A stretch of DNA of 64,000 nucleotides from Acidobacteriota bacterium. Its GTDB lineage: Bacteria; Acidobacteriota; Vicinamibacteria; Vicinamibacterales; 2-12-FULL-66-21. The DNA lies in NCBI GenBank assembly GCA_003222675.1, contig QHWT01000068.1, forward strand, positions 1 to 64,000, written 5' to 3'. Under the pieces are notes generated by a model, which saw nothing but the letters and a program-made list of their open reading frames with translations, was not told where the DNA came from and did no database searches. Made by a program: the position numbers and the translations under genes. Positions 1 through 8,230 of this stretch are shown here, in pieces; within the stretch, counting starts at the first letter, position 1; each line of letters begins with the position of its first letter.

Positions 1-1283
1 TCGTCTCCCACCACGACACCCTTGGCGTGATCCCACTGAAGCGAGCGGCCGAGGCGCATCGACAGATTGGCAAGAATGCAGGCGCTCGTCGACATGTACC
101 CCTGCTCGATGTCGGCGACGGGCAGGCGCCGCGTCTCGACACATTCGAGAAAATTCTTCATATGTGCCCGAATCGCGGGCGCGACATGGCGTTCGAGATC
201 CTTTTCCGTCCGGTCCTCCGGAAACTTGTCCAGCTCGTAGACGACGTCCTCGTGAATCTCCGGTTCGGCTTTTCCTTCGACATTGAAGTCGTAGCCCATC
301 ACGCTCGCCTTCAGAGTTCCCTTCTCGCCGTAGAAGGTCGCGCCCCATGGATACTTCGGATCCGGAGCGTCACCGTACGAGCGGTGCGTCCACACGACCT
401 TCAGCGTGTCGAAGTCGAACGTCGCGGTCTGCGTGTCCGTGATGTTGGCTTTGCTGTTCTTATCGACGAGGATGCCGCCGGACGAACTGATGCGCGTCGG
501 CATGCCGAGATCCAGCATCCAGCGCACCATGTCGAGCATGTGCACGCACATATCTCCCATGATGCCGTTGCCATACTCCATGAAGGCGCGCCAGCTGCGC
601 GGGTGGACGAGCGCGTTGTACGGACGCATCGGCGCGGGCCCGGTCCACATCTCGTAATCGAGGTACTCAGGTGGCTGCGTATCTGGTGGATTTTCGCGCG
701 CTCTCATGTGGTAGTAGCAATAGATTTCCACGAGCCCGATCTTCCCCAGGCGTCCTTCGCGGATCACGCGGTCGCGCGCGGTGACGAGATGCGGCGTGCT
801 GCGGCGCTGCATGCCGACCTGCACCACGCGCTTGTACTTGCGCGCCGCCGCGAGCATCGCCTGCCCTTCTGGGACGTCGACGCTGATCGGCTTCTGGACC
901 CATACATCCATGCCCAAACGGACCGCCTCGATCATCGGCAGCGCGTGCCAGTGATCCGGCGGCACGATCAGGACGATGTCGAGATCGCGCGCGCTGAGCA
1001 TCTGGCGGTAGTCGCTATAGGTCCGCGGCGTCTTCTTCGAGAGTTGCCGCGACGCCACCAGCGCCGCGGCCTCCGACAGCATTCGCTTATCGACGTCGCA
1101 CAGCGAGACGACCTCGACGGGCGCGACCTGGATCATGCGGAGCAGATCCGTCTTGCCATACCAGCCGGTGCCGATCAGGCCCACGCGTTTTCGGGCCGCC
1201 TGCCCGGCTTGATAGAAGGAGCCCGGAACACGTGATGCGGCGAAGGCGGCGGCGGTCTTCTTGAGAAAGTCGCGACGTTCCAT
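1..1283 (-). CDS. Gfo/Idh/MocA family oxidoreductase, Tat-exported (3' end outside window)
   Basis: Read from ATG at 1283 leftwards, the frame stays open for 427 codons to the window edge, so the C-terminus is missing. The start MERRDFLKK followed by a short hydrophobic stretch is a twin-arginine (Tat) signal, common in secreted members of this family. A Rossmann nucleotide-binding motif follows (VGLIGTGWYGK), then the family's strand motifs: SLCDVD, IVLIVPPDHWH and the Lys-Pro pair in VWVQKPIS, where the Lys is usually catalytic. The second half contains the MocA alpha/beta domain (WTGPAPMRPYN, NGIMGDMCVHMLD). It would oxidise or reduce a sugar- or inositol-like substrate with NAD(P); the substrate cannot be told. 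It lies 16 nt after the proline dehydrogenase stop, so the two are probably co-transcribed. Confident in family. Confidence 0.9.
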   Translation of the reverse strand, partial: MERRDFLKKTAAAFAASRVPGSFYQAGQAARKRVGLIGTGWYGKTDLLRMIQVAPVEVVSLCDVDKRMLSEAAALVASRQLSKKTPRTYSDYRQMLSARDLDIVLIVPPDHWHALPMIEAVRLGMDVWVQKPISVDVPEGQAMLAAARKYKRVVQVGMQRRSTPHLVTARDRVIREGRLGKIGLVEIYCYYHMRARENPPDTQPPEYLDYEMWTGPAPMRPYNALVHPRSWRAFMEYGNGIMGDMCVHMLDMVRWMLDLGMPTRISSSGGILVDKNSKANITDTQTATFDFDTLKVVWTHRSYGDAPDPKYPWGATFYGEKGTLKASVMGYDFNVEGKAEPEIHEDVVYELDKFPEDRTEKDLERHVAPAIRAHMKNFLECVETRRLPVADIEQGYMSTSACILANLSMRLGRSLQWDHAKGVVVGD

Positions 1284-1299
1284 TCGCTCCTCCGAACGG

Positions 1300-2235
1300 T
1301 TACCTGGCAAACATGTTCTTCAGCACGAACGTTACGTTCGCGGGCCGCTCTGCAAGCCGGCGCATGTACCAAGGGAACCAGTATTCACCGTAACTGATCA
1401 GCACGCGGACGCGCCGGCCGCTCGATGCGAGCCGCCGCTGCTGGCTGATGCCGATCCCGTAAAGCATCGCGAATTCATGCGCGGAGCTCGGCACCCTGCG
1501 ATCGTCGATGAACCGCGCGAGCCGATCGGCCAGCCGAACGTCGTGCGTCGCGATGTGCAGCAGCGATCCGTTCTTCTGCGCGTCTTCCGCGAGCAGCCGT
1601 GTGCAAAGCTTGTAGTAGTTCTCGTCAACGTCCGGCTTGTGCGGATACGCGACGGTTGTCGGCTCGAGGTACGCCCCCTTGACGATGCGGACGGACGGTC
1701 CGAGCGGGATCAGATCCTCGAGGTCTTTCACCGTTCGATAGAGATATGCCTGCAGCGCGATGCCCACACTACGGTACTTTCCCCGGCTCGCGCGAAACAG
1801 CTTCAACGTGGGATCGACGTACGGAGAGCTCTCCATGTCGATCCACACCGGTGTGTTCCGCATACGCTCCGCCTTCTCGATGATGCGATCGAGATTGCGC
1901 TGGCAGACCGCGGCATCCAGGTCGAGTCCGAGCTGCGTCGGCTTCACGGAAATCTGCGCGTCGAGGCCGGCGCGCTGCACGCGATCGAGCACGTCGAGGT
2001 AGTGTTCGGTGACCTCCTCGGCTTCATCGAGCTTCGTCAGATTCTCGCCCAGGCGCGTCAGGATCGTCGTGATCCTCTCCGGCTTCAACGCGGAGGCCGC
2101 CCGGAGCGCATCGTCGATCTTCTCGCCCGGCATGAATCGCGACACCGACTTCCGCACGAACGCGCGCCTGGTCGCCTGCTCGCGCAGCCAGGGCGACGTC
2201 GATCCCGCCAGGAGCACCTTCCGCATCAGTGACAT
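1300..2235 (-). CDS. Proline dehydrogenase (monofunctional PRODH)
   Basis: A 311-residue FAD enzyme that oxidises L-proline to delta1-pyrroline-5-carboxylate, feeding electrons to quinone. The length matches monofunctional PRODHs rather than the fused PutA. Family motifs are clear: PVWIDMESS, GIALQAYLYRT, VRIVKGAYLE, LLHIATHD, HEFAMLYGI and the C-terminal substrate-binding helix ending in MRRLAERPANV. No P5C dehydrogenase is adjacent. The preceding gene on this strand (SDR) ends 163 nt upstream, and that spacer holds an inverted repeat, so PRODH may have its own promoter there. ATG at 2235 is used; ATG at 2226 is an alternative. Confidence 0.93.
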   Translation of the reverse strand: MSLMRKVLLAGSTSPWLREQATRRAFVRKSVSRFMPGEKIDDALRAASALKPERITTILTRLGENLTKLDEAEEVTEHYLDVLDRVQRAGLDAQISVKPTQLGLDLDAAVCQRNLDRIIEKAERMRNTPVWIDMESSPYVDPTLKLFRASRGKYRSVGIALQAYLYRTVKDLEDLIPLGPSVRIVKGAYLEPTTVAYPHKPDVDENYYKLCTRLLAEDAQKNGSLLHIATHDVRLADRLARFIDDRRVPSSAHEFAMLYGIGISQQRRLASSGRRVRVLISYGEYWFPWYMRRLAERPANVTFVLKNMFAR

Positions 2236-2286
2236 GAGTTACTGTCTCCAGCAGGCCACGGAGTGAATCGAGGCCACGGACGTGGA

Positions 2287-2383
2287 CTCACTCAGAGGCC
2301 ACGGAGACCACGGAGCAAATTCCTTTACTTAAGAGTCTTCTACCAAACAAGTCTTCTCCGTGCCCTCTGTGGCCTCTGAGTAG
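2287..2383. repeat. Inverted repeat of the CTCCGTGGCCTCTGAG dispersed repeat
   Basis: CTCAGAGGCCAC (2291-2302) and its exact complement GTGGCCTCTGAG (2369-2380) flank a 66-nt loop. The left arm also carries a 9-nt doubled word (ccacggaga/ccacggagc). It sits between the SDR stop and the PRODH start. The same word, GTGGCCTCTGAGTA, recurs at 54929-54942 next to the transposon. It may act as a hairpin terminator or attenuator, but there is no U-run. Confidence 0.6.
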
Positions 2384-2398
2384 GAGATTGTCCGTGGC

Positions 2399-3187
2399 CT
2401 ACAACACGCTCTTGATGGCGCCGCCGTCGACCTGCACCGTTGCGCCCGTCATGTATCCCGCGGCATCCGAGAGCAGGAACGCGGCGACGCGCCCGTATTC
2501 CGGCGGCTCGCCGTAACGTCCCATTGGAATCGCGGCGATCGATCTCGCCTTCGATTGCTCGAGCGTGATCCCCTGCTTCTTCGCGTTGATCTCGTCGAGA
2601 TGGCGCACGCGATCGGTATCGATCCGCCCTGGAACGATCTGGTTCACGCGAATCTTGTCTGTCGCGAGTTCGAGCGACAACGTCTTGGCGAGCGCCGACA
2701 CGCCCGCCCGGATGACGGTCGACAAAGCAAGGTTCGGGATCGGCTCCTTCACGGACGAAGAGGTGGTCACGAGAATCGAGCCTCCGCCGCGCTTCTGCAT
2801 CGATGGCACCACCGCGCGGATCATGCGGATCGTGCTGAACAACAACAGATCGATCGAGTTCTGCCATGCCGCATCGTCGAACGACAGCGTCGAGCCCGCG
2901 GGCGGGCCGCCCGCATTCGCAAACAGCAGGTCCACGCCACCGAACCGATCGATCGTCTGCTGCGCCCATGATGCGATCTGCGCCGCATTGCGCACATCGA
3001 CGACCGCGCCCATCACCTGCGCGCCGCCCGCCGGGAGGCGCTTCGCGGCATCATCAATTGACGTCTGGTTGCTCGAGGAGATCGACACCGCGGCGCCCTC
3101 GCGTGCGAGCGCCTCGGCCACAGCAAACCCGAGGCCGCGGCTCGCCCCCGACACCATCGCGATCTTGCCTTTCAGACCGAGATCCAT
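2399..3187 (-). CDS. SDR family oxidoreductase with altered catalytic Tyr/Lys
   Basis: A Rossmann-fold short-chain dehydrogenase, about 262 residues from ATG 3187 (an AAGG Shine-Dalgarno-like site lies 5-8 nt upstream); the frame is open to 3214. The cofactor motif SGASRGLG, the NAGG strand and the C-terminal GATVQVDGG are typical. At the usual YxxxK site the sequence reads LALSTVIRAGV, so aligning on the following Ala-Gly puts Ser in place of Tyr and Arg in place of Lys. SDRs with this variant exist as a divergent subgroup; their reaction is poorly defined. The start overlaps the end of the DapA-like gene by 16 nt, which implies translational coupling and a shared pathway. Confidence 0.88.
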   Translation of the reverse strand: MDLGLKGKIAMVSGASRGLGFAVAEALAREGAAVSISSSNQTSIDDAAKRLPAGGAQVMGAVVDVRNAAQIASWAQQTIDRFGGVDLLFANAGGPPAGSTLSFDDAAWQNSIDLLLFSTIRMIRAVVPSMQKRGGGSILVTTSSSVKEPIPNLALSTVIRAGVSALAKTLSLELATDKIRVNQIVPGRIDTDRVRHLDEINAKKQGITLEQSKARSIAAIPMGRYGEPPEYGRVAAFLLSDAAGYMTGATVQVDGGAIKSVL

Positions 3188-4086
3188 TCCAAGCCTTTCT
3201 GCGACGTCACCCACGTGAGCACGCGGTCGAGCGCCTGCGTTGTCGCAGTGTCCATGTTGCCTGCCGGCGGACGCGTCGCGGGACTCGCCAGCGCGCCGCG
3301 CCGATGGAGCACGCGCTTTCGGATCGCCATCCCGATGCCTTCCTGGAACTCGAACCGCATCAGCGGCACCGTCCGATAGAACAGATCCGCGGCCTCGTCT
3401 ACCCTGCCGGCGCGGAACGACGCGACGATGCGCACGAGAATTTCGGGGAACGCGAATCCGGTCATGGCGCCCGTTGCGCCGGAGATCAATTCTTCCAGCA
3501 GGAACACGCCGCCGAGGCCGCCGAAGATCTGGACGGTGGTGTCGGCCGCCTGTTCGAGGATTCGCGCGGTCTTGAAGGGCGTCGGCGGATCCTCGAGCTT
3601 GATCGTACGCGCGGCCGGGATTTCCTTCGCAACGCGCGCGAGGAGCGTCGGTTCCATTGCAAACCCGGAGATTGGCGGAAAGTCCTGGACAACGATCGGC
3701 ATGTCGACGGCGTCGGCGAGCGCCTTGTAGTGGCGGACGACCGCGTCGGAGTTGAGCTTGGCCATGCGCGGCGGGCTCACCATCACGGCCGACGCGCCGA
3801 TCTCCTTCGCCTGGCGGCTGTAAGAAATGCAGGTGCGCGTGCCTTCCGCTGTCGTGCCCGCCACGATCGGCACGCGTCCGGCGGCTTGCTTCACGATCAC
3901 CTCGAGCACGCGGGACCGTTCACGATCGTCGAGGCGCGCCACTTCGCCCGTCACGCCCAGCGCGGTCAGTCCGTTGACGCCTTTGTCGATGAAGAGGTCG
4001 ACGACCTTCGCCAGGCTCTCGCCGTCCAGCTCGCCGGAATCAGTAAATGGAGTCGGGAGAACGGAATAGACGCCTTCGAAACTCAT
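3172..4086 (-). CDS. DapA/N-acetylneuraminate lyase family aldolase or dehydratase
   Basis: A TIM-barrel class I (Schiff-base) lyase, 304 residues from ATG 4086. The N-terminal signature GVYSVLPTPFTDSG and the substrate-binding GVTGEVARLDDRER are conserved. The Schiff-base Lys is in TIKLEDPP. The catalytic Tyr region, YNxP in DHDPS, here reads VQDFPP, so this is not a housekeeping DapA. The family also includes 4-hydroxy-2-oxoglutarate aldolase and the pyrroline-hydroxycarboxylate deaminase of hydroxyproline breakdown; a nearby PRODH makes such a role possible but unproven. It is the first gene of the leftward cluster, directly after the heptamer repeat tract. Confidence 0.85.
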   Translation of the reverse strand: MSFEGVYSVLPTPFTDSGELDGESLAKVVDLFIDKGVNGLTALGVTGEVARLDDRERSRVLEVIVKQAAGRVPIVAGTTAEGTRTCISYSRQAKEIGASAVMVSPPRMAKLNSDAVVRHYKALADAVDMPIVVQDFPPISGFAMEPTLLARVAKEIPAARTIKLEDPPTPFKTARILEQAADTTVQIFGGLGGVFLLEELISGATGAMTGFAFPEILVRIVASFRAGRVDEAADLFYRTVPLMRFEFQEGIGMAIRKRVLHRRGALASPATRPPAGNMDTATTQALDRVLTWVTSQKGLEWISV

Positions 4087-4110
4087 GAACTGTGAATCAT
4101 AGTCCAAGCC

Positions 4111-4286
4111 GGTTCACGGTTCACGGTTCACGGTTCACGGTTCATGGTTCACGGTTCATGGTTCATTGGTTCGTGGTTCTCTGGTTCACCTGCGAACTTG
4201 AATGTGATCGGCGAACTGTGCACCGCGAACCGGAACCTTGCACCCTGAACAGTGAACCGTGAACCGTGAACCGTGAACCGTGAACA
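4111..4286. repeat. Heptamer tract (GGTTCAC)n facing its complement (GTGAACC)n
   Basis: From 4111 to about 4190 the word GGTTCAC/GGTTCAT repeats head to tail with period 7 and a few slips. From about 4236 to 4286 the complementary word GTGAACC repeats. The two arms could pair into a long cruciform. The tract separates the leftward DapA-like cluster from rightward gene debris and gives a natural recombination point for the truncations beside it. Confidence 0.85.
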
Positions 4287-4387
4287 ACGGCAAGGCGACG
4301 CAGGACGCCACCGGCAACATCGTGGTCAATTATTCGGGCACGGTGTGTGGGATTCCCGTGAGTGGAACCGAAACTGTGAAGAAATAG
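4283..4387 (+). pseudogene. C-terminal remnant of an unknown protein (about 34 codons)
   Basis: Directly out of the repeat tract a frame with normal-looking protein content runs to a TAG at 4385-4387 (residues include NNGKATQDATGNIV and CGIPVSGTETVKK) without any start codon. It looks like the tail of a secreted or beta-rich protein whose 5' part was lost at the repeat. The parent family is not recognised. Confidence 0.35.
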
Positions 4388-5600
4388 CCATCAAGGAACA
4401 GGGGCGGGCCATCATCGGCGAGAGAGCATGCTCGTCGTGGCGCAGGTCGCGCTGTCGCTGGTCCTGGTCGTCGGTGCCGGCCTGTTCGTTCGATCGTTCG
4501 TGTCGCTCGCACGCATGAACCTTAGATTCGATCCGGATCCGATCCTGATCGTGGACGTCAACGCCAAGCGGAGCAACATCGCGCCGGAGGCGCGCCAGCC
4601 GTTGTTCGAACGCGCGCGGCAGGCGGTGCTCGCGGTTCCCGGCGTCCGTAACGCCGGCGGATCCGTCATCACGCCAATCGACAACAGCTCGTGGGACACG
4701 CTCATCGAGAACCCAGAGGGACTGTCGCTGCCGGAGAGCGAACGCGACGTGTGGTCGAACGCGGTCTCACCAGATTGGTTCGCGACCTACGGGATTCCGC
4801 TCCTCGCCGGCCGCGATTTCACGGCGCACGACACACACGGGTCGCCTCGCGTCGTCATCGTCAACGAGACGCTCGCCAGAAAATATTTCAAGAACCAGCA
4901 TCCGATCGGGAAAGTGATCCGCGAGATCGCCTCGCCGCACGATCCTTCTGCGCCGATGGTCATCATCGGTCTGGTGAAGGATGCTGTCTACCTGTCTCCC
5001 CGCGATGGAGTGCCGCCGACGATGTATCAGGCGATCCTGCAGCGTAAGACGAGCCATCAACAGACGGTCACGATTGCCGTGCAGGCGGCGGCCGGTGCGT
5101 CGACGCGGCTGACGCGCAGCGTCGCTGACGCAATCATGCGCGTTGATTCCGATCTGTCGTTGACCTTTCATCCCATGAAAACGGCCATTCGCGCGGTGAC
5201 GAGCCAGGAGCGCGTCGTCGCGGCGCTGTCAGGGTTCTTCGGCGGGCTTGCGTTGCTGCTCGCGGGCATCGGACTCTATGGTGTGATGTCGTATGCGGTC
5301 AGCCGGCGGCGCGCGGAGATCGGCATTCGCATGGCGCTCGGCGCCGGACCCGCGGGCGCCATCGTCCTCGTACTTCGGCGCGTGGCGCTGCTGGTCGGCA
5401 CCGGCGTGATCGTGCGGTGCGCCGCGGCGGTGTGGGCGGCGCAGTTCGTCTCGGCGCTGCTCTTCGGCCTGCAGCCGCGCGATCCCACCACGTTCGCCGG
5501 GGCGGCAATCGTGCTCACGGGCATCGCCGCGCTCGCGGCGTGGATCCCCACGCGACGGGCCGCGCGGATTGATCCAGCCGTCGTCCTACGCAACCAGTAG
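4388..5600 (+). pseudogene. Truncated, frame-shifted ADOP-type FtsX permease
   Basis: The readable frame from ATG 4428 gives 390 residues matching only the second half of the neighbouring 822-residue permease (VAQVALSLVLVVGAGLFVRSF to DPAVVLRNQ): one TM helix, a MacB-type periplasmic core domain and a C-terminal three-helix FtsX domain. Just upstream, in another frame (4390-4425), IKEQGRAIIGE matches the paralogue's ALKEQGRGIAGD, so there is a frameshift plus a small deletion here. The first half of the gene is absent. The 3' part remains open and could still make a half-permease from ATG 4428, but a 5'-deleted pseudogene is more likely. It ends 11 nt before the intact copy. Confidence 0.8.
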
Positions 5601-5611
5601 GAGAACAGGGA

Positions 5612-8080
5612 ATGCTCAATGACATCCGCGATGCGGTGCGCGCACTCCGCGCCACGCCCATCGTCACCGCGGTAGCGGTCCTCTCGCTCGCGCTCGGCAT
5701 TGGTGTGAATACGGCGCTCTTCTCAATCCTGAACACGCTGTTGCTGCGATCACTGCCGGTAAGGGATCCCCAGCAGCTGGCGATCGTGAGCACGGACGAG
5801 GATCGTGACTCCTGGACGAATCCGATCTGGGAACAGATCCGCGATCACGGATCGCTGTTCGCCGGCGCGGCCGCATGGAGCGGCAACCGCTTCAACGCGG
5901 CGCGCTCGGGCGAGACCGAGTTCGTGCAGGGTTTGTACGTCAACGGGCGGTTCTTCGAGGTGTTCGGTGTGCCGCCGATGCTCGGCCGGACGTTCACGGA
6001 AAACGACGATCGCCGAGGTGGCGGCGCCGACGGCCCCGTTGCGGTGATCAGCTACGACTACTGGCAACAACGGTTCGGCGGCGCGGCCGATGCGATCGGC
6101 AGGCCGCTGCTTGTCGAAGGGGTGACCTTCACGGTCGTCGGCGTCACACCGCCGGAGTTCTTCGGTCCCGAAGTCGGCAATAAGTATCAGGTCGCCCTGC
6201 CGCTTGCCGCCGAAGGCTTGATCCGCGGGAGAGACTCGATGCTCGACGAGCGATCCGCGTGGTGGCTGACCGTCATCGTCAGGCGCCGGCCCGATCAGTC
6301 TCTGGACGCGGCCACGAACGCCTTGCGCGGTGTGCAGCCGCAGATTCGCGAAGCCACGATCCCGACACGGCTGCGGCCGGCGGACATTCCCGGGTATCTC
6401 AAGGAACCCTTCAATCTCGTGCCCGCCGCCAGCGGCGCGTCGTACTTGCGCTATCGCTACCAGCGACCGCTCACGACGATTATGGTGGTCGTGGGTCTCG
6501 TACTGCTCATCGCGTGCGCGAACATAGCGAACCTGCAGCTGGCGCGTGCGAATGCGCGCCGTCATGAGCTGAGCGTCCGGCGCGCGCTGGGCGCGACACG
6601 CGTGCGACTCTCGCGCTTGCTGCTGACGGAGAGTCTGTTGCTCTCGGGATGCGGGGCGCTGCTTGGGCTGCTGTTCGCCCAATGGGGCAGCCGCGTGCTG
6701 GTCCGTCAGCTATCGACAACGACGAATATCGTGTTCCTCGATCTGTCGATTGACTGGCGCGTGCTGGGGTTCACGGCGCTCGTCACGATCGCGACGGCGT
6801 CGCTCTTCGGCATGGCGCCCTCGGTCCGCGCGGCGAAGGTCGAGCCGAACGAGGCGCTCAAGGAACAAGGCCGCGGAATTGCGGGCGACGCGCGATTCGG
6901 TCTCGGCAGTCTGCTGGTGATCGTCCAGGTGGCGCTGTCGCTCGTGCTGATCGTCGCGGCGGGACTGTTCGTGCGGACGTTTCTCACGCTCACGCGCCAG
7001 CCGCTCGGCTTCGATCCGGATCGCGTCCTCGTCGCGGCGGTGAATGCGACCGCGGCGCGAGTCGAGCCGGCGGAGCGCGTCCCGTTGTTCGAGCGGTTGA
7101 GGGAAGCTGCCGCCACGGTGCCCGGCGTCGAGGCCGCGGCGGTTTCGGCGGTGACGCCAGTCTCCGGATCGACGTGGCAGTATCGCATCGAGGTACCTGA
7201 TGGTCCGCCGCTGCCGGAACGCGAGCGCGGCGTGCACGTGAACATCATCAGCGGCGGATTCTTTCAGACCTACGGCACGCGGCTCATCGCGGGCCGGGAT
7301 TTCACGACCGCGGACGCGTCCGGTGCACCGCCCGTGGTGATCGTCAACGAGCAATTCGCGCGAAAGTTCCTCAATGGCCAGAACCCGATCGGCAAGCGCG
7401 TCCACCAGCCGGGGATGCCGCGCAGGCCGGCGGTGACGCGCGAAATCGTGGGCTATGTGCAGGACGCGATTTACCGCAATCTCCGGCAGGCCGTGCCACC
7501 CACGATCTACGTCCCGATCGGCCAGCAGCCAGAGATGCGGCCGGAAATCAACATCAGCGTTCGGGCAGCCACCGGATCGCCGACGCTGCTGACGCGCGGC
7601 GTCGCCGAGACGTTGAACCGCACGTCGCCGTCACTATCGATCACCTTCCGCCCGCTTGCCGAGCAGGTCCACAGCTCGCTCGTTCAGGAGCGGCTCGTCG
7701 CGAGGCTCTCCGGCTTCTTCGGCGCGCTGGCGCTGCTGCTCGCCGCGATTGGTCTGTATGGCGTCACGTCATATGCCGTGAGTCGCCGTCGCACCGAGAT
7801 CGGCATCCGCATGGCGCTCGGCGCTCAGCCGGCCAGCGTGGTGCGCATGGTTCTCCGTCGCGTCGCGTGGCTCGTCTCGGCGGGCGTCGCCGCCGGCGTG
7901 CTCGTCACGGTGTGGGCGGCGGCGTTCGTGTCGACACTGCTCTTCGGCCTCACGCCGCGCGATCCATTGACACTCGTCGGCGCCGCGCTCGTGCTCGCGA
8001 CCATCGGCGCGGTTTCCGGCTGGCTTCCCGCCTGGCGCGCATCGCAGATCGATCCTGCTGTCGTCCTGCGCAACCAGTAG
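5612..8080 (+). CDS. ADOP-type ABC transporter permease (MacB/FtsX family)
   Basis: 822 residues with the duplicated layout of acidobacterial orphan permeases: N-terminal TM helix (about residues 15-40, VLSLALGIGVNTALFSI), MacB-like periplasmic core (about 60-250), FtsX block (280-400, IMVVVGLVLLIACANIANLQLARA), then a second TM, core and FtsX block (440-815) ending GLYGVTSYAVSRRRTEIGIRMALGAQ and DPAVVLRNQ. Relatives couple ATP hydrolysis to mechanical work on envelope substrates, but no ATPase gene lies nearby. Its second half is closely similar to the truncated copy just upstream, which points to tandem duplication. The stop codon TAG is itself the first base triplet of the following hairpin repeat. 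Confidence 0.93.
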   Translation: MLNDIRDAVRALRATPIVTAVAVLSLALGIGVNTALFSILNTLLLRSLPVRDPQQLAIVSTDEDRDSWTNPIWEQIRDHGSLFAGAAAWSGNRFNAARSGETEFVQGLYVNGRFFEVFGVPPMLGRTFTENDDRRGGGADGPVAVISYDYWQQRFGGAADAIGRPLLVEGVTFTVVGVTPPEFFGPEVGNKYQVALPLAAEGLIRGRDSMLDERSAWWLTVIVRRRPDQSLDAATNALRGVQPQIREATIPTRLRPADIPGYLKEPFNLVPAASGASYLRYRYQRPLTTIMVVVGLVLLIACANIANLQLARANARRHELSVRRALGATRVRLSRLLLTESLLLSGCGALLGLLFAQWGSRVLVRQLSTTTNIVFLDLSIDWRVLGFTALVTIATASLFGMAPSVRAAKVEPNEALKEQGRGIAGDARFGLGSLLVIVQVALSLVLIVAAGLFVRTFLTLTRQPLGFDPDRVLVAAVNATAARVEPAERVPLFERLREAAATVPGVEAAAVSAVTPVSGSTWQYRIEVPDGPPLPERERGVHVNIISGGFFQTYGTRLIAGRDFTTADASGAPPVVIVNEQFARKFLNGQNPIGKRVHQPGMPRRPAVTREIVGYVQDAIYRNLRQAVPPTIYVPIGQQPEMRPEINISVRAATGSPTLLTRGVAETLNRTSPSLSITFRPLAEQVHSSLVQERLVARLSGFFGALALLLAAIGLYGVTSYAVSRRRTEIGIRMALGAQPASVVRMVLRRVAWLVSAGVAAGVLVTVWAAAFVSTLLFGLTPRDPLTLVGAALVLATIGAVSGWLPAWRASQIDPAVVLRNQ

Positions 8081-8211
8081 GCCCGACCTTTAGGTCGGGC
8101 GTTTCACGAATCAGCTCGTTACTGGTTAGGTACACGCCCGACCTCAGATAGGGCGTCTCCGAATAAACTCGTTGCTGGTTACCCGCACGCCCGACCTAAA
8201 GGTCGGGCCTA
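8078..8211. repeat. REP-like hairpin cluster (GCCCGACCTTTAGGTCGGGC family)
   Basis: Three hairpin units: a perfect 9-bp-arm hairpin at 8081-8100, a decayed one near 8135-8155, and another perfect one at 8189-8208 (core CTAAAG). The outermost ends TAGGCCC and GGGCCTA are complementary, so the whole block is an inverted composite. Between the hairpins a roughly 37-bp direct repeat (8108-8144 and 8161-8197) is conserved apart from a few mismatches. It fills the gap between the permease stop and the gluQ ribosome-binding site. Confidence 0.8.
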
Positions 8212-8230
8212 CAGGAGGACAGGAGCCCGA

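Noticed and set aside
27-1235. 402-codon rightward frame over the Gfo/Idh/MocA gene
   Set aside because: Arg/His-rich antisense shadow; the - strand frame has Tat signal and family motifs.
4273-4518. 81-codon frame over the repeat tract and permease remnant
   Set aside because: It is built from repeat DNA and the wrong frame of the permease remnant.
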